In this document: in pieces, positions 16,517 to 26,105 of the stretch
Layout: each line of letters starts with the position of its first letter
Position numbering within the stretch: the stretch's first letter is position 1
Source: Herbaspirillum chlorophenolicum
GTDB taxonomy: Bacteria > Pseudomonadota > Gammaproteobacteria > Burkholderiales > Burkholderiaceae_D
DNA length: 64,000 nucleotides
NCBI RefSeq assembly: GCF_001189955.1
Contig: NZ_LFLT01000009.1
Coordinates: forward strand, 62,001 to 126,000
Reading direction: 5' to 3'
The notes under the pieces: generated by a model
The model's input: only the letters and a program-made list of their open reading frames with translations
Databases searched by the model: none
What the model was told of the DNA's origin: nothing
Translations under genes and position numbers: made by a program

Positions 16517-18718
16517 ATGTCCCTCCGCCTCACTCCGCTGGCCGCGGCATTGGCCCTCGCATTCATCACTCCCTTCCAGGTTCATGCGCAAACCGCTCCA
16601 CCAGATAAACAGCCTGGCACGGATACGGCACTGCCTGAAGTCACCATCAGTGCCGACAAGGACCAGTCGGTTCCAGGCAAGGCATACGCCGGCGGCAAGA
16701 TCGTGACGGGCGGCAAGATCGGTGTGCTCGGCAACCAGGACACGATGAACGTCCCCTTCAGTGTGGTCAGCTATACGGCCGAAGGTATTCAGAACCAGCA
16801 AGCCAAGAGCATCGCCGATGCGCTCGCATCAGACCCTACGGTACGAACAGGCCTGGGATACGGCAATTTTTCGGAACTGTTCACCATCCGCGGTTTTACC
16901 CTGACGGGCGACTCCATCAGCTATGACGGCTTGTACGGCATTGTGCCTCGCCAGCTGGTCGCGGTCGAAAGCCTGGAGCGTATTGAATTGCTCAAAGGCG
17001 CAACCGCATTCCTGAATGGGGTAAGCCCCGACGGGACCGGGTTGGGCGGCACCATCAACATCGTTCCCAAGCGCGCGACCGATACCCCAATCAACCAGTT
17101 CACCGTTGACTATACGGGCGACAGCCGCCTCGGTGCGAGCGTCGACATCGGCCGCCGGTTTGGACCGGACAACCAACTGGGCATACGCGTCAATGCCCTG
17201 GCCCGCGATGGCGTGGGCAGCATCGACAAAGAAGGCCGCAACACCCGCATGCTCAGCCTCGGTTCCGACCTGCGCAGCGGCAACCTGCGCCTTTCCGCCG
17301 ATTTCACCTATCAAAAACAGACCGTGACGCAAGGACGCTCGACGGTTAACGTGCGCCCTACCGCCACCGCTGCGCCATCGGCCCCATCGGCAAGCAGCAA
17401 TTTCGGACAGCCGTGGTCCAACTCGCTTCTGGAAAATACCTTCGGCGTTGTAAGGGGTGAGTACGATCTCTCCCCCAATGCGACGATTTATGCCGCAGCG
17501 GGCGCCCAGCATGCCAATGAATACGGCACATATTCTTCCCCGACAGTAGGCGCCAACGGGGTCGGCACCGGCGGCCTGCTGCGCGTCTCCAATAAGCAAG
17601 ACACCTTGAGCGGAGAAACCGGCGTCAAGCTGAAGTTCGCCACCGGCCCCGTGAAACACCAGGCCAATGTTTCGTTCTCGGCCATGCAGCAAAGCGTCTA
17701 TAGCGGCTTCGATTCCAATCCTGGTTCCTATGCCGTCAACATTTACAACCCGGCCGATGTTGCCTTGCCTGCCAAGGGCACGTCCAACTATGCAGGCGGC
17801 GCTTCGTTGCTGGATTCCGGGATAACCTCGCGCAATACCTTGCGCAGCGCGGCCATCTCGGACACCTTGTCATTCCTCGATGACCGCCTGATGCTGACGC
17901 TGGGCATCCGGCACCAGAATATCCTGACCAAGGGATATAGCGCGGGCATCCAGTCCTCGACCTATAACCAGTCGGCCAACTCGCCGGCGGTTGGCATTGT
18001 CCTCAAACCTTGGAACATGGTGTCGGTTTACGCCAACCATATCGAAGGCTTGAGCAAGGGCGATACGGCCGGCGCCACGTACCTGTCGACCCCGGTGAGC
18101 AATGCCAGCCAGCCGCTGGCTCCGTACAAGACCAAGCAGAACGAAGTCGGCATCAAGCTGGAAGCCGATAAGATTGGCGGCGGCATCAGCCTGTTTGAAA
18201 TCAAGAAACCGACATCGGGCTATAGCATCAACGGCAGCACCTACACCTTCGGCGCCATCGGCGAACAGACCAACCGCGGCATCGAGTTGACCATGTATGG
18301 CGACCCGGTCCAGGGTCTTCACCTGAACGGCGGCTACTCATACATTGACGCCAAGCTCAACAAGACCCAGTCTGGCGCCCAGGATGGCAATTACGCGCCG
18401 GGCGTGTCCAAGAACCTGTTCAACGTTGCCGCAGACTGGGAAGTGCCGCAAATGCGCAATCTGGTCCTGTCCGCCAACTACATCTACACCGACAAGCAAT
18501 ATGTGAACTCTGGCAATACCACCACCATTCCGTCGTGGAGCCGGGTCGATCTGGGGGCACGCTACAAATTCGCGATGCAGAAGCAGACTGTCACGTTGCG
18601 CGCGGCGATCGAAAACATCGGCGACAAATCGTATTGGGTAGCAAGTTCGCAATACGGCAACGTTCTTACGCTCGGGAATCCGCGTACCTTCAAGCTGTCG
18701 GCAACAGTCGACTTCTAA
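16517..18718 (+). CDS. TonB-dependent siderophore receptor
   Basis: This outer-membrane receptor would import a ferric siderophore using TonB energy. The 733-residue protein begins with a signal peptide (MSLRLTPLAAALALAF..., cleavage after VHA). A plug domain follows, with NVPFSVVSYTAEGIQNQQ, the TIRGF motif in ELFTIRGFTL, and ERIELLKGATAFLNGVSPDG leading to GGTINIVPKRA. The rest is a 22-strand-type barrel ending in the terminal Phe of KLSATVDF. No N-terminal signalling domain of the FecA type is present, so direct Fur control is more likely than an ECF sigma system. The ATG at 16517 is preferred to one eight codons earlier because the signal peptide begins there. The ligand cannot be read from the sequence. 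Confidence 0.93.
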   Translation: MSLRLTPLAAALALAFITPFQVHAQTAPPDKQPGTDTALPEVTISADKDQSVPGKAYAGGKIVTGGKIGVLGNQDTMNVPFSVVSYTAEGIQNQQAKSIADALASDPTVRTGLGYGNFSELFTIRGFTLTGDSISYDGLYGIVPRQLVAVESLERIELLKGATAFLNGVSPDGTGLGGTINIVPKRATDTPINQFTVDYTGDSRLGASVDIGRRFGPDNQLGIRVNALARDGVGSIDKEGRNTRMLSLGSDLRSGNLRLSADFTYQKQTVTQGRSTVNVRPTATAAPSAPSASSNFGQPWSNSLLENTFGVVRGEYDLSPNATIYAAAGAQHANEYGTYSSPTVGANGVGTGGLLRVSNKQDTLSGETGVKLKFATGPVKHQANVSFSAMQQSVYSGFDSNPGSYAVNIYNPADVALPAKGTSNYAGGASLLDSGITSRNTLRSAAISDTLSFLDDRLMLTLGIRHQNILTKGYSAGIQSSTYNQSANSPAVGIVLKPWNMVSVYANHIEGLSKGDTAGATYLSTPVSNASQPLAPYKTKQNEVGIKLEADKIGGGISLFEIKKPTSGYSINGSTYTFGAIGEQTNRGIELTMYGDPVQGLHLNGGYSYIDAKLNKTQSGAQDGNYAPGVSKNLFNVAADWEVPQMRNLVLSANYIYTDKQYVNSGNTTTIPSWSRVDLGARYKFAMQKQTVTLRAAIENIGDKSYWVASSQYGNVLTLGNPRTFKLSATVDF

Positions 18719-18741
18719 TTTCGAACAAGAATCCGGGCCAC

Positions 18742-18775
18742 AACAAAAAGGGAAGCATCAGCTTCCCTTTTTGTT
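18742..18775 (+). terminator. Intrinsic terminator after the TonB receptor gene
   Basis: GGGAAGC (18750-18756) pairs with GCTTCCC (18761-18767) around an ATCA loop and is followed by TTTTTGTT. The A-rich left flank lets it act on the minus strand too, where the convergent GNAT gene ends. Confidence 0.9.
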
Positions 18776-18820
18776 CTCAAAAGACTTAAGCATTGCCCAA
18801 GCAAGCCGCAGAGTGCTTGC

Positions 18821-19327
18821 TCATCCTACGCGCTTGCCCAAAATCACTAGATCACGCTCCACGCCATCCAGCGTCGCCACGCGCGGCATATGGGCCCAGC
18901 GTTCGAAAGCAAAGGCCTCGAACAGCTTCAGGCTGGGCTCGTTATGGCCAAAGACGAAGCCCAGCAGCGTATGCACCTTGACCTGCGGCGCATGGGCAAT
19001 CGCCTGCTCCAGGAAGTAACGCCCCAGGCCGAGGCCGCGCGCCTTTTCGTGAATGTAGACCGACAGCTCGGCGGTACCGGCATAAGCCGGGCGGCCATAG
19101 AAATTGGAATAGGACAGCCAGCCGATGATTTCGCCATCCCGCTCGGCTACCCACAGCGGGCGCCGGGCCGGATCATGGTCATCGAACCAGGCCTGGCGCG
19201 ATTGGACTTCGACCGGTTCGGTATCGGCCGTCACCTGGCGCGAGGCGATGGTGCTGTTGTAGATGGCGACGATGGCCGGCAGGTCGCCCTGGACGGCGAG
19301 GCGATGGGAATAGTGGGAAGCGCTCAT
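18821..19327 (-). CDS. GNAT family N-acetyltransferase (phosphinothricin acetyltransferase-like)
   Basis: The 168-residue enzyme would transfer acetyl from acetyl-CoA to an amine. It resembles the phosphinothricin/methionine-sulfoximine acetyltransferase branch: DLPAIVAIYNSTIASRQVTAD at the N-terminus, WFDDHDPARRPLWVAE, GWLSYSNFYGRPAY, the acetyl-CoA loop EKARGLGLGRYFLEQAI, and C-terminal FGHNEPSLKLFEAFAFERWAHMP. In that branch the substrates are often glutamate-like toxins or free methionine derivatives, but the substrate here is unknown. The gene lies downstream of holB on the same strand, with a 61-base gap, and may be the last gene of the mltG-tmk-holB unit. Confidence 0.85.
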   Translation of the reverse strand: MSASHYSHRLAVQGDLPAIVAIYNSTIASRQVTADTEPVEVQSRQAWFDDHDPARRPLWVAERDGEIIGWLSYSNFYGRPAYAGTAELSVYIHEKARGLGLGRYFLEQAIAHAPQVKVHTLLGFVFGHNEPSLKLFEAFAFERWAHMPRVATLDGVERDLVILGKRVG

Positions 19328-19388
19328 GATAAAAACAATGAAAACAAACAGGAATGCCGGCAGGCACGGCCATCAACCGGTCGATCGG

Positions 19389-20435
19389 TCAGTCGAACAG
19401 GCCGGCGTAATCGATCAGCATCTCCTCGATAAACAACTTGGCCGACAACGGGTGGTCCGCGATGGCGCGGCGCTCGCCCATGCCCTTGATCGCGCGGGAG
19501 ATGGCAATGACATCGGCGCGTTCAGCCAAGCGGCCCAGCTCTTTTGCATAACGCGGGTAATAACGGATGTGGTCGGCGGACTTCAATGAGAACAGGTCGT
19601 ACAGCCAGCGCTGCACCCAGCCGACCAGGTCGGACACCGGCGCCTTCTGCAGCTTGTCGGCTGTGCGCAATGCGCCGTCCACGCCAGGCTGGGCCAGATG
19701 ACGCAACAGTTCGTCCAGCACCTCGCGGCTGTCGCCCTGGGCAGCTTCCAGCGCCGCCAACGGCGCCCCACCCTGTTCGGCCAGCCAGGCATCGGCGTCC
19801 TTGACGCCCTGCTCCTTGAGCCAGGCCAGCGCGGCCTCCTTTGGCGGCGCCGACAGGGCGAACTTGCGGCAGCGCGACAGGATGGTCGGCAGCAAGCGGT
19901 CGAGACGATTCGACAGCAGCAGGAACATGGTGCCCGGCGGCGGTTCTTCCAGCGTCTTGAGCAAGGCATTGGCAGCCGCAGTGTTGAGCGCTTCGGCCGG
20001 GTACAGCATCACCACCCGCAAACCGGAGCGGTGGGTGGAAACGTTCATGAAATCGGCCAGCGCACGGATCTGGTCGATCTTGATTTCCTTGGAGGGCGTC
20101 TTGCTGGCCTTGGCGCTTTTCTTTTCCTCGCCGCCCTCGCCCTCATCGCCACTGGCGATCTCGTCTTCCAGTACCTCGGGCCGCACACGGCGGTAGTCGG
20201 GATGGTTGTATTGCGTGAACCAGTTGCAGGAAGCGCAAGCGCCGCAGGCATGCGCCTCGGGAGTCGGCGCCTCGCACAGCAGCGACTTGGCGAAGGCTTC
20301 GACGAAGACGGTCTTGCCGGTGCCTTGCGCGCCATAGAACAGCAAGGCGTGCGGCAGGCGTTCGCGCAACTGCTGCAGCTGCTTCCAGCTTTCGTCCTGC
20401 CAGGGCAGCAGCGATGAATTAGTGGGTGTACTCAT
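19389..20435 (-). CDS. holB: DNA polymerase III subunit delta prime
   Basis: HolB is the delta prime subunit of the clamp loader, which opens and loads the sliding clamp at replication forks. The 348-residue protein has a P-loop GAQGTGKT near residue 35 and a four-cysteine zinc-binding module (CEAPTPEAHACGACASCNW region). The family segments TAAANALLKTLEEPPPGT and LPTILSRCRKF are also present. A Glu/Lys-rich insertion (about residues 90-110: DEGEGGEEKKSAKASK) is longer than usual. It lies 12 bases downstream of tmk. Confidence 0.94.
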   Translation of the reverse strand: MSTPTNSSLLPWQDESWKQLQQLRERLPHALLFYGAQGTGKTVFVEAFAKSLLCEAPTPEAHACGACASCNWFTQYNHPDYRRVRPEVLEDEIASGDEGEGGEEKKSAKASKTPSKEIKIDQIRALADFMNVSTHRSGLRVVMLYPAEALNTAAANALLKTLEEPPPGTMFLLLSNRLDRLLPTILSRCRKFALSAPPKEAALAWLKEQGVKDADAWLAEQGGAPLAALEAAQGDSREVLDELLRHLAQPGVDGALRTADKLQKAPVSDLVGWVQRWLYDLFSLKSADHIRYYPRYAKELGRLAERADVIAISRAIKGMGERRAIADHPLSAKLFIEEMLIDYAGLFD

Positions 20436-20447
20436 GGAATGGCAATC

Positions 20448-21056
20448 TCACAGGGCCGCGACGATGCCGCGCAGCTCTTCCCGGATCTCGGGGATGGGCC
20501 GCGTGGAATCGATGATGCGAAAGCGCGCCGGGAATTCGGCGGCGCGGCGCAGGTATTCGGCACGGGTGGCGGCGAAGAAGTTGGCCTTCTCCTGCTCGAA
20601 CTTGTCCGGGGTGCGCTCGGCATCCAGGCGCGCTCGCGCCACTTCGAGCGGTACATCGAACAGCAGCGTCAGGTCCGGCTGCAGGTGCGGGTGGACCCAC
20701 TGTTCCAGCGCGTCCAGCTTGTCCAGTGACAACTTGCGGCCGCCGCCCTGGTAGGCGAAGCTGGCATCGGTAAAACGGTCGGAGATCACCCAGTCGCCGC
20801 GCGCCAGCGCCGGCTCGATCACCTGCGCCAGGTGTTCGCGGCGCGAGGCGAACATCAGCAAGGCCTCGGTTTCCAGGTGCATTTTCTGGTGCAGCAGCAG
20901 TTCGCGCAGCTTTTCGCCCAGCTCGGTGCCGCCCGGTTCACGCGTGGCGACCACGGTCAGGCCGCGTGCGCGCAGTTGCTCTGCGACGAAAGCGATATGC
21001 GTCGACTTGCCGGCGCCGTCGATGCCTTCGAAGGTAATGAATTTGCCTGATGCCAT
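20448..21056 (-). CDS. tmk: Thymidylate kinase
   Basis: Tmk phosphorylates dTMP to dTDP in the cytoplasm, an essential step in dTTP supply. The 202 residues carry the P-loop [12 protein letters not shown] (about 8-19), the DR(Y/F) motif in [18 protein letters not shown], the substrate segment [17 protein letters not shown], and the LID region with a [12 protein letters not shown]-like sequence. The gene sits between mltG and holB, the usual proteobacterial order, with 31 bases to mltG. Confidence 0.97.
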   Translation of the reverse strand: MASGKFITFEGIDGAGKSTHIAFVAEQLRARGLTVVATREPGGTELGEKLRELLLHQKMHLETEALLMFASRREHLAQVIEPALARGDWVISDRFTDASFAYQGGGRKLSLDKLDALEQWVHPHLQPDLTLLFDVPLEVARARLDAERTPDKFEQEKANFFAATRAEYLRRAAEFPARFRIIDSTRPIPEIREELRGIVAAL

Positions 21057-21087
21057 GAAGGGACCGCTGAATGAATAAGTGGAGGAA

Positions 21088-22068
21088 TCAACGCTGGTAG
21101 CGGTTGACGGCCTGATTGTGTTCGTTGAGGCTGCTCGAAAAATGGCTGGTGCCGTCGCCGCGCGCCACGAAGTATAAGGCCTCGGTCTTGTCCGGGTTCA
21201 TCGCGGCCGCCAGCGAGGCGGCGCCGGGCAAGGCGATGGGCGTAGGCGGCAAGCCCGCGCGGGTATAGGTGTTGTAAGGCGTATCGGCCAGCAGGTCGGC
21301 CTTGCGGATCTTGCCCTGGTAGCGCTCGCCCATGCCGTAGATCACGGTGGGATCGGTCTGCAGCAGCATGCCCACCCGCAGGCGATTGACGAACACGCCG
21401 GCCACCATGCCGCGTTCGGACTTCTGGCCGGTTTCCTTTTCCACGATCGAGGCCATGATCAGGGCTTCGTAGGGCGTGCGATACGGCAGCGACAGGTCGC
21501 GCTTGCTCCAGGCTTCATTCAGTTTCTTGTTCATCAGGGCGAAGGCCTGCTTGTAGATCTGCAAATCGCTCGCCCCCTTGGCGAAGAGATAGGTATCGGG
21601 GAAGAACAGACCTTCCGGCTGGGTATATTCGGTCGTCAGCTTGGCCAGCACCTGCTGGTCGGTCCAGGTGATGGTGTCGTGCTTGAGGGCCGGCTGTTCG
21701 GCGATGGCGCGGCGCATCTGCTTGAAGCTCCAGCCTTCGATCACGGTCAGCGCCTCCTGGGCGAACTCGCCGCGCACCAGTTGCAGCAGCAGCCGTTGCG
21801 GCGTATAGCCGGGTTTGAGCTCGTAGCTGCCGGCCTTGATGCGTCCGCCCTCGCCGCTCAAACGCGCGTAGATGGTGAACAGGTCGGGGTTGATCGGCAC
21901 GCCCGCCGCCGCAATCTGCTGCGAAGCGCCCGACACGCCGCTGCCCGGCGTGATGGTGAAGGCAATGGTCTGCCCGGTCGCGTCGACGATGGGCTGCTTG
22001 GACCAATAAATGCCGGCCGTCGCCACCAGGGCCGCCAGCAAGAGCAATGTCACAAATAACTTCTTCAT
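21088..22068 (-). CDS. mltG: Endolytic murein transglycosylase MltG
   Basis: MltG cleaves nascent glycan strands at the inner membrane and so sets their length. The 326-residue protein has one N-terminal membrane anchor ([19 protein letters not shown]). A LysM-like region follows ([18 protein letters not shown]), then the YceG catalytic domain with the active Glu in [15 protein letters not shown] and the family motifs [19 protein letters not shown] and [14 protein letters not shown]. It heads the mltG-tmk-holB group. It is divergent from ygfZ, with 167 bases between the starts holding both promoters. Confidence 0.95.
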   Translation of the reverse strand: MKKLFVTLLLLAALVATAGIYWSKQPIVDATGQTIAFTITPGSGVSGASQQIAAAGVPINPDLFTIYARLSGEGGRIKAGSYELKPGYTPQRLLLQLVRGEFAQEALTVIEGWSFKQMRRAIAEQPALKHDTITWTDQQVLAKLTTEYTQPEGLFFPDTYLFAKGASDLQIYKQAFALMNKKLNEAWSKRDLSLPYRTPYEALIMASIVEKETGQKSERGMVAGVFVNRLRVGMLLQTDPTVIYGMGERYQGKIRKADLLADTPYNTYTRAGLPPTPIALPGAASLAAAMNPDKTEALYFVARGDGTSHFSSSLNEHNQAVNRYQR

Positions 22069-22235
22069 ACCAAATACAAAATCCCTGTTTCCTGACGCGT
22101 TTTTTCGGACATCACTATAATCGAGGCATCAATGATAATCGCTGGCACGGCAGTTGCCTAATTTGCCTGCCGTGCAGTGTTTTCAGCGGCAACCGGCAAG
22201 CTGCACATCAACCGCACGCAAAACTATTTATATTT

Positions 22236-23300
22236 ATGACTGAACTGACCGCCTCGACCTCCGTCTGGCTCGACTTCCTGAAACAGCAAGGTGCACAATT
22301 CGATGCCGACGGCGCCGAATTGCTCGGTTTTGGTGCCTCTGCGCCCGCGCCTGAAAGCCTGGAGAGCTTCATGGCGCCATTGACCGGTCTGGGCATCATC
22401 GGCGTGGCCGGCGACGATGCCGCCAGCTTCCTGCACAGCCAGCTCACCAATGACGTGGAGCACCTGGACACCTCAGCCGCCCGCCTGGCCGGTTATTGCT
22501 CGCCCAAAGGCCGGCTACTGGCCAGTTTCCTGATGTGGCGCAATCCCGAGTTCATCTTCCTGCAACTGCCGCGCCCGCTGCAGGCCGCCATCCAGAAGCG
22601 CCTGCAGATGTTTGTGCTGCGCGCCAAGGCCAAGCTGTCCGACCAGGGCGCCAATACCGCCATCATCGGCCTGGCCGGCCCGGCGGCGAAGAATTCGCTG
22701 GCCGAATGGTATCCGGTGCTGCCGGCTGAACCTTACGCAAAAATCGACAACGCCAACGGCACCCTGCTCCGCCTGGCCGACTCGGCCGGCAACGCGCGCT
22801 ACCAATGGGTCACCAAGCCGGAAATCGCTATTGCCGCCTGGCCCAGGCTGAGCCAGCACCTGACGCCGACCGGCCCGCAAGCCTGGCGTCTGTCCGACAT
22901 CCGCGCCGGCGTGCCGCAGATCACTGCGCCGACACAGGAGCAATTCGTCCCGCAGATGGTCAACTTCGAGCTGATCGGCGGCGTCAATTTCAAGAAGGGC
23001 TGCTACCCCGGCCAGGAAATCGTGGCGCGCAGCCAGTACCTCGGCAAACTCAAGCGCCGCACCATGCTGGCGACCGTGGACAGCAATGCAGTGGTAGCCG
23101 GCAACGAAGTGTTTTCCAGCGCCGATCCGGCGCAACCCTGCGGCATGGTGGTCAATGCCGAAACAGCCGGCGAAGGGCGTTCGCTGGCATTGGTGGAAAT
23201 GAAGCTGGCCGCAGCCGAAGGTCAGATTCACCTGGGTTCGGCCGAGGGTCCTGCCCTGCATTTCCACGATCTGCCCTACGAGCTGGCCGATCCGCAATAA
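22236..23300 (+). CDS. ygfZ: Folate-binding protein YgfZ
   Basis: YgfZ is a tetrahydrofolate-binding protein of the GcvT fold that supports iron-sulfur cluster enzymes. The 354-residue protein keeps the diagnostic KGCYPGQEIVAR motif with its conserved Cys (about residue 255). It also shows the N-terminal GVAGDDAASFLHSQLTND and GYCSPKGRLLASFLMW segments. The ATG at 22236 is chosen because the family N-terminus begins shortly after it. The gene is divergent from mltG, a common arrangement in betaproteobacteria, and heads a three-gene run with the DUF4936 and NRDE genes. Confidence 0.93.
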   Translation: MTELTASTSVWLDFLKQQGAQFDADGAELLGFGASAPAPESLESFMAPLTGLGIIGVAGDDAASFLHSQLTNDVEHLDTSAARLAGYCSPKGRLLASFLMWRNPEFIFLQLPRPLQAAIQKRLQMFVLRAKAKLSDQGANTAIIGLAGPAAKNSLAEWYPVLPAEPYAKIDNANGTLLRLADSAGNARYQWVTKPEIAIAAWPRLSQHLTPTGPQAWRLSDIRAGVPQITAPTQEQFVPQMVNFELIGGVNFKKGCYPGQEIVARSQYLGKLKRRTMLATVDSNAVVAGNEVFSSADPAQPCGMVVNAETAGEGRSLALVEMKLAAAEGQIHLGSAEGPALHFHDLPYELADPQ

Positions 23301-23328
23301 GCGAACAACGCACCCACGCCCACAGGCC

Positions 23329-23628
23329 ATGGATCTCTACATTTACTACCGCGTCCTGCCCGCGCAAACGCAGGTGCTGCAGGCCAGGCTCAAGGCCGTG
23401 CAGGCAGTATTGCAAACCCGCTTCGATGTCACCGTCGGCATCAAGCGCCGCCCGGGCGAACAAGACGGCAAGCAGACCTGGATGGAAATCTATGAACGTC
23501 TTCCATCCGGCCAGGAAGACGATTTCAGCCGTGCGCTGGAGCAGGCGCTGGCCGAGGCAGGAATCCCCGCCCTGATCGACGGGCCGCGCCATGTAGAACA
23601 TTTCGAGGATGTCGCCTTATGTGCCTGA
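23329..23628 (+). CDS. DUF4936 family protein
   Basis: The 99-residue protein matches the DUF4936 family, known mainly from betaproteobacteria and without assigned function. It begins LYIYYRV, followed by QTQVLQARLKAVQAVL and a TWMEIYERLPSG segment, and ends HVEHFEDVALCA, a pattern like a ferredoxin-type alpha-beta fold. Its last ten bases overlap the start of the NRDE gene, so the two are translationally coupled. It starts 28 bases after ygfZ. Confidence 0.85.
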   Translation: MDLYIYYRVLPAQTQVLQARLKAVQAVLQTRFDVTVGIKRRPGEQDGKQTWMEIYERLPSGQEDDFSRALEQALAEAGIPALIDGPRHVEHFEDVALCA

Positions 23629-24467
23629 TCATCTTCGCCTGGAAAGTCATCCCCGGCATGCCGCTGATCCTGGCGGCCAACCGCGACGAATTCTATGCCC
23701 GCCCGGCGGCCGATGCCGGCTGGTGGAGCGATTATCCGAAGGTGTTCGCCGGCCGCGACCTGCAAGGCGGCGGCACCTGGCTTGGCACTACCCGCGACGG
23801 CCGCTTTGCCGCCTTGACCAATGTGCGTTCGCCATCGGAACGCCGCGCCGATGCGCCGACCCGCGGCATGCTGGTGTCCGACTACCTGGCCGGCGACATG
23901 GATCCGGCCGAATACCTCAGGCACATCGAACCCACCGCCCATCGCTTCAACGGCTTCAACCTGCTGGTCGGCGACCGCGACAACATGCTGTGGTATTCAA
24001 ACCGCGGCCAGGAAGACGCACGCAACGGCAAACCGCTGGATTACGGCGTCTATGGCCTGTCCAATGCCCTGCTCGACTCGCCCTGGCCCAAGGTCACGCG
24101 GGCCAAGGCGCAGTTCGCCAGCCTGCTGTGCCAGGGCGCGCCGGAAGAGACCTTCTTCGAGATGCTGACCGATGCCACCCGCGCCAACGACTGCCGCCTG
24201 CCCGATACCGGCGTCGGCCTGGAAAAGGAGCGCATGCTTTCGCCGATCTTCATCCGCTCGCCGGACTACGGCACCCGTTGTTCGACCGTGTTGCGCGTCC
24301 CCATCGTGGGCGAGCCATTGCTGACCGAACATGTCGTCGATCTGATGGCCGTGCAATATGCCGCCGAGCCGCCAACCGATGCCAAATGCAAGATCCCGTG
24401 CAAACCCAGCGTGCAGGCGGATGCGAAGGATGCAGCGGCGGATGGCAAGGCAGCCGGCAGCCTCTGA
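23619..24467 (+). CDS. NRDE family protein (TANGO2-like)
   Basis: This is an NRDE (TANGO2-type) protein of 282 residues. It begins MCLIIFAW and carries the name-giving motif in LILAANRDEFYARP, then GGGTWLGTTRDGRFAALTNVR and GFNLLVGDRDNMLWYSNRG. The C-terminal half has DYGTRCSTVLRV. The N-terminal Cys2 suggests an Ntn-hydrolase-like fold after Met removal. The family is implicated in lipid or haem handling in other organisms, but no bacterial role is settled. It overlaps the DUF4936 gene. The C-terminal 30 residues are Lys/Ala/Asp-rich and look disordered. Confidence 0.9.
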   Translation: MCLIIFAWKVIPGMPLILAANRDEFYARPAADAGWWSDYPKVFAGRDLQGGGTWLGTTRDGRFAALTNVRSPSERRADAPTRGMLVSDYLAGDMDPAEYLRHIEPTAHRFNGFNLLVGDRDNMLWYSNRGQEDARNGKPLDYGVYGLSNALLDSPWPKVTRAKAQFASLLCQGAPEETFFEMLTDATRANDCRLPDTGVGLEKERMLSPIFIRSPDYGTRCSTVLRVPIVGEPLLTEHVVDLMAVQYAAEPPTDAKCKIPCKPSVQADAKDAAADGKAAGSL

Positions 24468-24570
24468 CGGCAATGCCCGCCGCCCCAGAATGCCGCCAAG
24501 AAATAACCAAATCGAATATCTGATATTTGGAAGATAAATTGGCCCGATTTGATGCTCGGCAGTAAAGTAG

Positions 24571-24644
24571 CACCTGTCTCCTCCAATTTCCTCCTTAAAG
24601 AATTGGATTGAAGCCCACACCGCAAGGTCGTGGGCTTTTTTTTT
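24571..24644 (+). ncRNA. Candidate small RNA with an anti-Shine-Dalgarno loop
   Basis: The segment has three features of a free-standing small RNA. TTGGCC (24539-24544) and TAAAGT (24563-24568) form a possible promoter with an 18-base spacer, placing the start near 24571-24576. CCAATT (24583-24588) pairs perfectly with AATTGG (24601-24606), leaving a 12-base loop that contains CCTCCTT (24590-24596), the anti-Shine-Dalgarno sequence. The RNA would end in a strong intrinsic terminator, AAGCCCAC (24611-24618) paired with GTGGGCTT (24630-24637) plus a long T-run to 24644. It lies in the 315-base gap between the NRDE gene and convergent dctA. The terminator may also serve the NRDE gene. Confidence 0.5.
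24611..24644 (+). terminator. Intrinsic terminator of the candidate small RNA and the NRDE gene
   Basis: A perfect eight-base stem AAGCCCAC/GTGGGCTT (24611-24618 with 24630-24637) encloses an 11-base loop and is followed by at least seven T residues beyond the stem. Confidence 0.92.
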
Positions 24645-24695
24645 CGCCCATGCCCTGCGCGGCCGGAATCGTCCCAAGGCAATTAGCTGGCGATA

Positions 24696-24728
24696 CAAAA
24701 AGAAAAGCGGACCGAAGTCCGCTTTTCC
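24696..24728 (-). terminator. Intrinsic terminator after dctA
   Basis: On the minus strand AAAAGCGGAC and GTCCGCTTTT close a TTCG tetraloop (about 24703-24726), followed by a T-rich run. It lies 55 bases past the dctA stop. Confidence 0.92.
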
Positions 24729-24782
24729 ACTTGCCGGCCATCCCGGTGGCGCCGTTTCCGGCCCATCCGGGGATCGCTCTTC

Positions 24783-26105
24783 TTAGTTGTGCATCTTGGA
24801 TTGCGTGCGGTCCAGCACGGCTTCCGGTGCACTTGCCTCCTCGCTGGTTTCATTGTTCAGCACCGCCTGCAGGCGCTTCTCATCCAGCTCTCCACTCCAT
24901 TTCGCCACAACCAGGGTCGCCACGCCGTTGCCGACGGTGTTGGTCAGCGCACGCGCTTCGGACATGAAGCGGTCGATGCCCAGGATCAGCGCCAGGCCTG
25001 CCACCGGCAGGTGGCCTACCGCCGACAGCGAGGCCGCCAGCACGATGAAGCCCGAACCGGTAATGCCGGCCGCCCCCTTGGAGGTCAGCATCAGCACTGC
25101 CAGCAGCGTCAGTTCCTGCACGAAGGTCATCGGCGTATTGGTCGCCTGGGCGATGAACACGGCCGCCATGGTCAGGTAGATCGCGGTGCCGTCCAGGTTG
25201 AACGAGTAGCCGGTAGGAATCACCAGGCCGACCACGGTCTTCTTGGCGCCGGCGTTTTCCATCTTGGCCAGCATGCGCGGCAGCACCGATTCGGACGACG
25301 AGGTGCCCAGCACGATCAGCAGCTCTTCCTTGATGTACTTGACGAACTTCCAGATCGAGAAGCCGTGCAGGCGGGTAATGATGCCCAGCACCACGAACAC
25401 GAACAGCAGGCAGGTCAGGTAGAAGGTACCCATCAGCTTGGCCAGCGAGAACAGCGAACCCACGCCGTACTTGCCGATAGTGAAGGCCATGGCGCCGAAA
25501 GCACCGATCGGGGCAACCTTCATGATGATGCCGACCACCGAGAACAGCACATGCGAGATCTTCTCGATGAAGTCGAAAATCATCGTGCCGCGGCCGCCGA
25601 ACTTATGCAGCGCGAAGCCGAACAGCACCGCCACCAGCAGCACCTGCAGCACATCGCCCTTGGCGAAGGCATCGATCATGCTGTTAGGGATGATGCTCAT
25701 GGCGAAATCGGTCACCGTGCCCAGCTTGCCGGGGGCGGTATAGGCCGCGATGCTCTTGGTATCCAGCGACGCCGGGTCGATGTTCATGCCGACGCCCGGC
25801 TTGAGCACGTTGACCAGCACCAGGCCGATGATCAGCGCCACGGTACTGACGATTTCAAAGTACAGCAGGGCCAGGCCGCCGGTCTTGCCGACCTTCTTCA
25901 TGTCTTCCATGCCGGCAATACCGGTCACGACGGTACAAAAGATCACCGGCGCGATGATCATCTTGATCAGTTTGACGAAACCGTCGCCGAGCGGCTTCAT
26001 GGCTTCGCCAGTGGATGGGTAGAAGTGGCCCAGCAGCACGCCGATCACAATGGCGACCAGGACCTGAAAGTAAAGCGACTTATACAAAGGCTGTTTTGCC
26101 GTCAT
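24783..26105 (-). CDS. dctA: C4-dicarboxylate:cation symporter DctA
   Basis: DctA imports succinate, fumarate and malate across the inner membrane with protons or sodium. The 440-residue protein has the sodium:dicarboxylate symporter fold with about eight membrane helices and two re-entrant loops. Visible family motifs include [20 protein letters not shown] at the N-terminus, the serine-rich re-entrant loop [29 protein letters not shown] and [18 protein letters not shown]. The ligand region [18 protein letters not shown] is conserved as in DctA. It is a single-gene unit with its own terminator. No dctB/dctD pair is adjacent. Confidence 0.95.
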   Translation of the reverse strand: MTAKQPLYKSLYFQVLVAIVIGVLLGHFYPSTGEAMKPLGDGFVKLIKMIIAPVIFCTVVTGIAGMEDMKKVGKTGGLALLYFEIVSTVALIIGLVLVNVLKPGVGMNIDPASLDTKSIAAYTAPGKLGTVTDFAMSIIPNSMIDAFAKGDVLQVLLVAVLFGFALHKFGGRGTMIFDFIEKISHVLFSVVGIIMKVAPIGAFGAMAFTIGKYGVGSLFSLAKLMGTFYLTCLLFVFVVLGIITRLHGFSIWKFVKYIKEELLIVLGTSSSESVLPRMLAKMENAGAKKTVVGLVIPTGYSFNLDGTAIYLTMAAVFIAQATNTPMTFVQELTLLAVLMLTSKGAAGITGSGFIVLAASLSAVGHLPVAGLALILGIDRFMSEARALTNTVGNGVATLVVAKWSGELDEKRLQAVLNNETSEEASAPEAVLDRTQSKMHN

